Shown here in pieces: positions 45,448-51,175 of a stretch of DNA of 51,175 nt (within the stretch, counting starts at the first letter, position 1; each line of letters starts with the position of its first letter). Both the position numbers and the translations under genes were made by a program. The DNA is taken from the NCBI GenBank assembly GCA_021325355.1, contig JAJPHI010000012.1, positions 1 through 51,175 of the forward strand. Direction: 5' to 3'. Under the pieces are notes generated by a model. That model did no database searches. It had not been told where the DNA came from and worked only from the letters and a program-made list of their open reading frames with translations. This stretch comes from Pseudomonadota bacterium (GTDB lineage: Bacteria; Desulfobacterota; Binatia; Binatales; Binataceae).

Positions 45448-46482
45448 ATGACGCGCACTGCAATCGTCGCCGACCGCCGTTTCATGGCCCATGTTGCCGG
45501 CCGCCACCATCCCGAGCGCCCCGAGCGGATCGCGGCGATGATCGAGATGACCGAGCATCTGAACCGCGCCAATCTCAAGCGGTATCTGCCGCGCGAAGCC
45601 ACACCCGCCGAGATCGAGCTGTGTCATTCCAGGGCCTATATCGGCGAGGTTGAGCGCACCGCGAGGCTCGAACACTTCGATTTCGATCCCGATACGCATA
45701 CCTCAGCGGCCACGTGGGAGACCGCGCGGCTTGCCGTCGGCGGCGTGCTGACGGCAGTCGAGGCGGTTGCTGACGGTGACGTCGAGAACGCCTTCGCCAT
45801 TGTCCGCCCGCCCGGCCATCATGCGCGCCCGGATCAGGCGATGGGTTTTTGCTTCTTTAATAACGTCGCTGTCGCGGCGCAGTGGCTGGCGACCCATCAC
45901 GGCATCAAGCGGATTCTCATCCTCGACTGGGACGTGCATCACGGCAACGGCACGCAGGAGATGTTCTACGCGTCGCCGGAAGTGCTGTACATGTCGCTGC
46001 ATCAGTACCCGTTTTACCCGGGCACCGGATGGTTCGACGAAGTCGGCGTCGGGCGCGGGACGGGCTTCACCATCAACGCGCCGATCCCCGCCACCTTCGG
46101 CGATCCCGAATATCTGCAGATCTTCGACGCCGTGCTGCTGCCGATCGCCCGTCAATTCGCTCCCGACTTTGTCCTGATCTCGGCCGGTTTTGACTGTCAT
46201 TTCCGCGATCCCCTGGGCGGCATGCGCGTCACCGAAAATGGCTTCACCGCGATGACCCGGCGGCTTCATCGGCTCGCCGCTGAAACGTGCAACGGCAAAC
46301 TGGTCGCGGTGCTCGAGGGCGGCTACGACCTGGAGGGATTAGCCGCCGGTGGACGCTCGGTCATCGAGGAGCTTGGACGCGATCCCGACGAGCGAATCGC
46401 TGCGGCCGAGGGCGCACAACGCGCGCTGCCACTGATCGAACGGATGCGTCACTATCTCGAGCCTCACTGGCAGCTTCCGTGA
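45448..46482 (+). CDS. Histone deacetylase-superfamily amidohydrolase
   Basis: 344 residues. Zinc ligands Asp162, His164 (DWDVHHGNGTQ) and Asp248 (SAGFDCH); charge-relay His124/His125 (RPPGHHARP); a Tyr-containing Gly-rich loop (EGGYDLEGL). In bacteria such enzymes deacetylate proteins, acetylpolyamines or acetoin-related substrates. The polyamine-forming aguB-aguA pair is elsewhere in the window, so an acetylpolyamine substrate is possible but unproven. Divergent from tatB by 68 bases. Confidence 0.93.
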   Translation: MTRTAIVADRRFMAHVAGRHHPERPERIAAMIEMTEHLNRANLKRYLPREATPAEIELCHSRAYIGEVERTARLEHFDFDPDTHTSAATWETARLAVGGVLTAVEAVADGDVENAFAIVRPPGHHARPDQAMGFCFFNNVAVAAQWLATHHGIKRILILDWDVHHGNGTQEMFYASPEVLYMSLHQYPFYPGTGWFDEVGVGRGTGFTINAPIPATFGDPEYLQIFDAVLLPIARQFAPDFVLISAGFDCHFRDPLGGMRVTENGFTAMTRRLHRLAAETCNGKLVAVLEGGYDLEGLAAGGRSVIEELGRDPDERIAAAEGAQRALPLIERMRHYLEPHWQLP

Positions 46483-46573
46483 GCTGAAGCAGCGGATATC
46501 GGCAGGGACGCTGACGCACCACACCTACAGAGAGATGCGCGCAGAGATATCCCAAAGGTCGGCGTGAGCTTTA

Positions 46574-46602
46574 TTGAAAAGTATCCAACGCTGCGCAAGA
46601 AT
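46574..46602 (+). promoter_or_regulatory. Candidate sigma-70-type promoter for the FHA-CAP gene
   Basis: TTGAAA (46574-46579), 17-base spacer, AAGAAT (46597-46602), four of six consensus bases in each of the two boxes or better. It is 36 bases before the GTG start at 46639, in a 156-base intergenic region. Untested. Confidence 0.35.
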
Positions 46603-46638
46603 CGCAATCGCTAACTCTAGATGGCGTAGCAAGGCCCG

Positions 46639-48021
46639 GTGAAGACGGCAAAACTGATCACCCGTTATTCGGGCGAACTGCGCAGCTACACGCTCTCGAA
46701 GGATACGACCACCATCGGTAGCGCCGCCGCCAACGACTTCGTGCTGGAAGATAGTTCAGTCTCGCGCAGCCACGCCCGCGTGGACCGCATCGACGACGGG
46801 TTCCAACTGGTTGATCTCGAGTCGACGAACGGCACCTACGTCGGCGGCCGACGGTTGCACGCGCCGCATCGACTTCAGGCGGGTGACGAGATCCGTCTTG
46901 GTCGCGTCGCTCTGCGCTTCCAGGCGGCGCAAACTTCCGCGACCGCGCCGGCCGCATACGCGACCCCGTATCCTATCGCGCCAGAGCCGAAACGACGTTA
47001 CATGAATCCCGCCGTCGCCGCTCTCGCGACTCTCGTTCTGGTTATCCTGGGCTTCGGAGCGGCGATGTTCGTGATCAATTTCGATCGCATGGACCGCGCC
47101 ACTCCGGGGACTGCGCCAGCAGATCAGGGCACCGTCCCAACCGATACCCTGAGCGGCGATCGATTCAGCTCTGCGGTCGACTCAGCGCAACTCGACGCCG
47201 CAACCTCATCGCTCAACTATTATCGCGGTCTCGCCGGACTCACCCCGGTGCGTATCGATCCGGCGCTGAGCACTGCCGACGAGGCCCACGCTCGTTATCT
47301 CGTCCGCAACTACGCGGACTTCATCAGGGTCGGCAAACTTGGCGCCGAGGTCCGTACCGAGGATCCATCGTTGCCGGACTACACGCCCGAGGGCGCCAAA
47401 GCTGCGGCCGAGAGCGACATTGACGAGGGTTACGCTTCGCCGGGATTGCCGATGCCGTTCGCACCGCCCGGCGTGATCGACGACCTTATTGGCGGTCCGT
47501 TCCATCGCATGACGCTGCTGAGCCCGCGGCTGACGCGTATCGGGTATGGTCAATACTGCGCCGACAATGTCTGCGCGGCCGGAGTGAACGTCAACAGCCA
47601 GTTTGCCGAGGTTTCGATGACTTCGGCGCGCACGCCTGCACCGATAGAGTTCCCGCCGAACGGCTCACATCTGAAAATGCGCAGCTTTCACAGTGAGTGG
47701 CCCAATCCGTTGAGCGCGTGTCCGGGCTATTCGGCACCGACCGGGCTGCCGATAACCCTGCAACTCGGTCCAGGGGCTCCGGTCCGGTTGGGCGGCTACT
47801 CGCTGACGCTCAACGGCTCCCCGCCGGCGGCGATGGAAAGTTGCGCGTTCGATGCAGGCACCTACGTTAATCCCGACCCGATTCAGCAGCAGCGCGGCCG
47901 CGACGGCCTGCTGGCCTATGGCGCGGTCGTTCTGATTCCGCGCCAACCCCTTACCGCCGGCAGCTATACGGCGACGATCGTTGCTGATCGCCCCTATACC
48001 TGGACGTTCAGCATCGATTGA
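46639..48021 (+). CDS. FHA domain - transmembrane - CAP-like domain protein
   Basis: 460 residues from GTG at 46639 (AAGG five bases upstream). Residues 1-100 form an FHA domain with IGS (26-28), SRSHARVD (42-49) and STNGTYV (62-68), which reads phosphothreonine. A Pro/Ala linker is followed by one transmembrane helix (125-147). Outside, residues about 185-330 resemble a CAP/SCP domain (YYRGLAGLTPVRIDPALSTADEAHARYLVRN), and the last 130 residues look like a beta-sandwich (NPLSACPG...LTLNGSPPAAMESCAF). The orientation links a cytoplasmic phospho-reader to an external CAP module. No Ser/Thr kinase gene is in the window. Confidence 0.85.
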   Translation: MKTAKLITRYSGELRSYTLSKDTTTIGSAAANDFVLEDSSVSRSHARVDRIDDGFQLVDLESTNGTYVGGRRLHAPHRLQAGDEIRLGRVALRFQAAQTSATAPAAYATPYPIAPEPKRRYMNPAVAALATLVLVILGFGAAMFVINFDRMDRATPGTAPADQGTVPTDTLSGDRFSSAVDSAQLDAATSSLNYYRGLAGLTPVRIDPALSTADEAHARYLVRNYADFIRVGKLGAEVRTEDPSLPDYTPEGAKAAAESDIDEGYASPGLPMPFAPPGVIDDLIGGPFHRMTLLSPRLTRIGYGQYCADNVCAAGVNVNSQFAEVSMTSARTPAPIEFPPNGSHLKMRSFHSEWPNPLSACPGYSAPTGLPITLQLGPGAPVRLGGYSLTLNGSPPAAMESCAFDAGTYVNPDPIQQQRGRDGLLAYGAVVLIPRQPLTAGSYTATIVADRPYTWTFSID

Positions 48022-48102
48022 CGAAAAATCGGAGTGACGTTGAGTACGGCGCCGTCTCCATGGTATGCGATATCAGTCGGAGCCGCCTAGAGGGATGCGT
48101 TC

Positions 48103-49374
48103 ATGAAAATTTCGATGTTTCATCTGATGCCGTATCGGGAACTGCGGCAGGATTTCGAGAAGAAATATCACTCGGTGTGGGTCGATCCGCCGTATTGGGA
48201 GCTCGCGGATTCGTCCAAAGTCGGACAGTTCTACAACTGGACTCTCGACGAACTGATCTATGGGGCCAAGGCCGGCATGGACGGCATCTGCGTCAATGAG
48301 CATCATCAGAATGCGTACGGCTTCATGCCCAGTCCGAACCTGATGGGATCGGCCCTGGCGCGCGCCACCAACGGACTCAACTGCGCGGTGGTGCAGATGG
48401 GCGCGACGCTGCCGACCACGATCCCACCGATTCGCGTCGCCGAAGAATACGCAATGCTCGATTGCATCAGCGGCGGGCGTCTCGTCGCCGGCATGCCTCT
48501 CGGCACCCCGATGGATGCCAATCTCTGCTATGGCATCACGCCGATCGAGCATCGCGAACGCTACTATGAGGCTCACGACCTGATTCTGAAGGCGTGGCAG
48601 GCAAAGGAGATCTTCGCCTGGAACGGGAAGTACTTCAAATTGCCCATGGTCAATCTCTGGCCGCGTCCGATCCAGCAGCCCTATCCGCCGGTATGGGTGC
48701 CCGGTCAAGGCAGTCTCAGCACCTGGGACTTCTCCGCCCGCAACGACCATTGTTATTGCTTCCTCAGCTACTACGGCAACAATCTCGGCAAACGCGTGAT
48801 GGACGGCTTCTGGGATTTTGTCGACAAGGCGGGCGTTGATCACAATCCGTATCGCGCCGGGTTCCTGCAACTGGTGGTGGTCTCGGAAACCGACGCCAAG
48901 GCGGAGGAGGAATACTATCCGCACATCCGCTTCTTCTACGACAAATGCCTGCACATCCTGAACGAGTACCAGATGATCCCGGGAAACCAGGATTACAAGA
49001 GTCTGGCCAATAGCGTGAAGAATCTGCTGCCGATGCAGCTCGGCCTGATGAACGCGATTCCCAACTGGAAGTACAAGGATTTCGTCGAAAACCAGTTCGT
49101 CATCGGCGGCAGCCCGGCAAGCGTGCGGGATCAATTGATGGAAGCCGTCAAGAAGCTGCACGTCGGCAACCTCATGGTGCTGTTGCATATCGGCTCGATG
49201 CCGCACGAGCTGACCCTCAAAAACATTGACTTGTTCGCGCGCGAAGTTAAGCCGCACTTCCGCAACCTCTGGGACGATCAGTGGGAGAACAAATGGTGGC
49301 CGCATGCTCTGCGCGGCAAGGAGGCCTTTCGCGCGGCGGACTATGGCGCCGCGGAGACGCGCGCCGCAAAATAG
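48103..49374 (+). CDS. LLM-class flavin-dependent oxidoreductase
   Basis: 423 residues, a long luciferase-like TIM barrel. N-terminal MKISMFHLMPYRELRQDFE, the NEHHQNAYGFMPSPN loop characteristic of this family, GATLPTTIPPIRVAEEYAMLD and the RLVAGMPLGTP strand. The ISGGRL motif is also present. This member differs in sequence from the two other LLM proteins here. A GAGGG site precedes the ATG. It lies ten or so codons upstream of an alpha/beta hydrolase, possibly the same operon; a monooxygenase-hydrolase pair would suit a degradation step (inference). Confidence 0.92.
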   Translation: MKISMFHLMPYRELRQDFEKKYHSVWVDPPYWELADSSKVGQFYNWTLDELIYGAKAGMDGICVNEHHQNAYGFMPSPNLMGSALARATNGLNCAVVQMGATLPTTIPPIRVAEEYAMLDCISGGRLVAGMPLGTPMDANLCYGITPIEHRERYYEAHDLILKAWQAKEIFAWNGKYFKLPMVNLWPRPIQQPYPPVWVPGQGSLSTWDFSARNDHCYCFLSYYGNNLGKRVMDGFWDFVDKAGVDHNPYRAGFLQLVVVSETDAKAEEEYYPHIRFFYDKCLHILNEYQMIPGNQDYKSLANSVKNLLPMQLGLMNAIPNWKYKDFVENQFVIGGSPASVRDQLMEAVKKLHVGNLMVLLHIGSMPHELTLKNIDLFAREVKPHFRNLWDDQWENKWWPHALRGKEAFRAADYGAAETRAAK

Positions 49375-49515
49375 CGGAGAAGCATGCGCGAGCGTGAGCT
49401 GCAACTCAGGTTCGCGCTGATCGATCAAGGACAAACACGTGATCGCAGGCGAACTTCCGGCTCGGAGGTTCGCCGCAACCTTACTCAAGATTCTGCGAAG
49501 GACGACCAATCCAAC

Positions 49516-50298
49516 ATGCCGGCGACATCCGAGCGCACCGTCTCTCTCTGGGAAAACAGAGTTACCGCACACGTTAAAGTGGCCGGACAGGGCCAGCCAC
49601 TGGTCTTTCTGCACAGCGGCTACGGCCTCGTCTGGAATGACTTCCTGGATGAGCTGGCCGGCAGCTTCACGGTTTACGCGCCTGAACATCCGGGCACCAG
49701 CGAGGGTGACCCTGACGCGATCAAGCCGCTCGATGATGTCTGGGATCTGGTTCTTTACTACTACGAGCTGTTCGACAAGCTCGGTCTCGAAGCGCCGGCG
49801 GTCGTCGGTCACTCATTCGGTGGAATGGTGGCGGCCGAGCTCGCCGCGACCAATCCCAGACGTGTCGGCAAGCTGGTCCTGATCGATGCGCTCGGCGTTT
49901 GGCGCGACGACGCGCCGATCAAGAACTACATGGTGACGCCGCAGGCCGAGCTCGAGCCTCTGATGTTCCATGATCCGAATCATCCAGCGCGCAAACTGGT
50001 GTTCATGAATCCTGAGGAGCCCGATTCGGTGATTCGCGTGACCTGGGCGCTCGGATGCACCGGCAAGTTCATCTGGCCGCTTCCGGACAAGGGTCTGCGC
50101 AAGCGGGCCCATCGGATTGCCGCTCCGACCCTTATCATCTGGGGTCAAGATGATGCGCTAACCCGGCCGGTCTATGCTGAAGAGTTCAAAAAACTGATTC
50201 CGGGGGCGCGGATCGAGATGGTTAAAGATGCGGCGCATATGGCGCCCTTCGAACAGCCGGCGGCGGTGGCGGGTCTAGTCAGGAGTTTCCTGAAATAA
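49516..50298 (+). CDS. Alpha/beta hydrolase
   Basis: 260 residues from the ATG at 49516; the longer frame has an unlikely N-terminus. HSG at 33-35 is the oxyanion loop, Ser100 in GHSFGGMVAAELA is the nucleophile, IIWGQDDALTRP holds the acid, and DAAHMAPFEQP the His. Substrate unknown. It follows the LLM gene on the same strand (141 bases). Its 3' end overlaps the convergent trmB by 24 bases. Confidence 0.93.
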   Translation: MPATSERTVSLWENRVTAHVKVAGQGQPLVFLHSGYGLVWNDFLDELAGSFTVYAPEHPGTSEGDPDAIKPLDDVWDLVLYYYELFDKLGLEAPAVVGHSFGGMVAAELAATNPRRVGKLVLIDALGVWRDDAPIKNYMVTPQAELEPLMFHDPNHPARKLVFMNPEEPDSVIRVTWALGCTGKFIWPLPDKGLRKRAHRIAAPTLIIWGQDDALTRPVYAEEFKKLIPGARIEMVKDAAHMAPFEQPAAVAGLVRSFLK

Positions 50299-50943
50299 CG
50301 GCGGTTTCTTCCCGATGACGAACGCGCCCGCGAAAACGGCGCGCCCCTCGGCGATAAATTTACGCGCATAGCCGGTTGCGCTCGCGCCGGGCACCGCTTC
50401 TGCAACGCGGGCAAAGCCGCCCTCCTCGAGCATCGCGAAAATGCCCTCGGCGTACGCGGCGACGTCGGTCGCAACGTACAGGCGGGCACCATCGCGCAGA
50501 ACGCGCTTAAGACTCGCGACCAGCGTCGGCGTGAACAGGCGATGTTTCGCCTGACGCTCCTTCGGCCATGGATCAGGAAAATAGATGTGGCAGGCGCTGA
50601 TGCTGTCCGCGGGCAGCATCAGGTTCACCAACGGCCGCGCGTCCATCCGCAGCACGCGGAGATTAGTGAGTCCGTGGCGGCCGGCGCGCGCCGCCATCAC
50701 TGAGCTCACCTGTCCCGCGAGCTCGACTGCGAGAAAATCGTGCGCGGGGATGCTTGCCGCGCGCGCGATTATAAAGTCGCCGCGGCCGGCGCCAATCTCG
50801 AGTTCGAGCGGCGCCTCGCGGGCGAAAATCTGGCGTGGATCGACGGCGAAGTAACCGTCGCACCCGGCCACCACCAGGCGCGATATCGCGGCACGCGCAT
50901 CGTCGCGACGCAATAATCGCGACGCCTTCCTCATCCGCGCCAT
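50275..50943 (-). CDS. trmB: tRNA (guanine-N7-)-methyltransferase
   Basis: 222 residues. SAM-binding ELEIGAGRGDFIIARA, then FLAVELAGQV, LRVLRMDARPLV, and the TrmB signature HIYFPDPWPKERQAKHRL. It makes m7G46 in tRNA variable loops. The C-terminus overlaps the convergent hydrolase by 24 bases. The start ATG is preceded by weak ribosome-site sequence; it lies 41 bases downstream of the terminator of the next gene upstream, so it needs its own promoter or read-through. Confidence 0.95.
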   Translation of the reverse strand: MARMRKASRLLRRDDARAAISRLVVAGCDGYFAVDPRQIFAREAPLELEIGAGRGDFIIARAASIPAHDFLAVELAGQVSSVMAARAGRHGLTNLRVLRMDARPLVNLMLPADSISACHIYFPDPWPKERQAKHRLFTPTLVASLKRVLRDGARLYVATDVAAYAEGIFAMLEEGGFARVAEAVPGASATGYARKFIAEGRAVFAGAFVIGKKPPLFQETPD

Positions 50944-50979
50944 CGATTCTCAATCGCCGGGCTGCTTTCTCGATCCGGT

Positions 50980-51012
50980 AAAAAAAGCCGGACGGCCGCG
51001 ACCGTCCGGCTT
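50980..51012 (-). terminator. Intrinsic terminator of the amidohydrolase-like gene
   Basis: Perfect 11-base stem AAGCCGGACGG (50985-50995) / CCGTCCGGCTT (51002-51012) with a six-base loop CCGCGA. On the minus strand the stem is followed by a run of seven T (complement of the A run at 50980-50986). It is 22 bases past the stop of the gene at 51035-51175, pointing to that gene, and it lies ahead of trmB. Confidence 0.85.
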
Positions 51013-51034
51013 CCAACCCATTTGCGCAGTCGGT

Positions 51035-51175
51035 CTAAGCGGCAGCGCGACCGTGGCGCAGCAGTTTGCCCGGGGTCGCGCCCGTGCATTTGCCTTCGCT
51101 GAAGGTCTCGACGCCGTTCACGAGGATCGACTTGTAGCCCTTCGGCCGCTGCACGCGACGCCATTCGCCGCCCGG
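51035..51175 (-). CDS. 3' end of an amidohydrolase / D-aminoacylase-like gene (partial)
   Basis: The last 46 codons, entering from the right edge: PGGEWRRVQRPKGYKSILVN, GVETFSEGKCTGATPGKLLR, then HGRAAA and TAG at 51035. The pattern VNGVETFSEGKCTGATPGKLLR is typical of the C-terminus of N-acyl-D-amino-acid deacylase / amidohydrolase family 3 enzymes, where the strand VNG.....G..TG..PG.LL closes the small beta domain. The catalytic part is outside the window. A strong terminator follows at 50980-51012. Confidence 0.85.
   Translation of the reverse strand, partial: PGGEWRRVQRPKGYKSILVNGVETFSEGKCTGATPGKLLRHGRAAA

Noticed and set aside
48073-49812. Minus-strand open frame of about 580 codons over the third LLM gene
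   Set aside because: The plus-strand frame encodes a clear LLM protein with a ribosome site; the reverse frame has no domain.
50931-51164. Small minus-strand ORF at the right edge
   Set aside because: It is out of frame with the amidohydrolase-like C-terminus (stop at 51035) and lies across the terminator; no supporting motif.

Overview
This is a G+C-rich chromosomal window from a Gram-negative bacterium. The envelope type is supported by KdsB (CMP-Kdo synthesis), a Kdo/WaaP-type lipopolysaccharide kinase, lipobox-type lipoproteins, TatB/TatC and MltG. Three luciferase-like (LLM, probably F420- or flavin-dependent) oxidoreductases, a CocE/NonD hydrolase, an HSL-type esterase, an enoyl-CoA hydratase and paired ArsA-like ATPases resemble gene content I associate with uncultured soil lineages near Desulfobacterota/Myxococcota (for example Binatota). 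That placement is an inference. The partial 16S gene is the part that could settle it, and it has an unusual helix 14.

Layout. 1-876: 5' third of a 16S rRNA gene on the minus strand, with a leader holding a boxA-like element and a candidate rrn promoter. 877-3976 (minus): membrane protein, ispE, two paralogous small cysteine-rich exported proteins, and a glutathione S-transferase whose frame runs through a TGA at the catalytic position, followed by a SECIS-like hairpin (probable selenoprotein). 4087-12000: a mixed block with a VOC/epimerase-like protein, cupin, glycosyltransferase, YciI, argJ, Rieske ferredoxin, a frameshifted VIT1-family gene, LPS kinase, an LLM oxidoreductase and a GDPD, running into an M23 peptidase. 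13273-22587 (plus): ruvX-mltG followed by a MoxR-DUF58-BatA-vWA cluster, tightly spaced or overlapping.

22618-24572 (minus): aguB-aguA, which convert agmatine to putrescine. 24783-27437: an exported beta-propeller-like protein and an LLM oxidoreductase. 27688-30928 (plus): SRP RNA, dnaX, ybaB, recR, a classic bacterial gene order. 31118-36869: Fe-type superoxide dismutase, a c-type cytochrome, OsmC, a MetE-core protein, 1-Cys peroxiredoxin, enoyl-CoA hydratase, a tiny basic ORF and an esterase. 37112-41892: CocE/NonD hydrolase, kdsB, two ArsA-like ATPases, DUF4911. 41883-46482: GH15 glucoamylase-like enzyme, tatC-tatB, and a histone-deacetylase-like enzyme. 46639-51175: an FHA-transmembrane-CAP protein, a third LLM oxidoreductase, an alpha/beta hydrolase, trmB, a terminator and the 3' end of an amidohydrolase-like gene.

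The observation most worth following is the in-frame TGA in the GST gene at 1459-1461. Next are the FHA-CAP fusion, the asymmetric ArsA pair, the 16S helix 14 change and the paralogous cysteine-rich secreted pair. I saw no CRISPR array, insertion sequence, prophage or tRNA gene.
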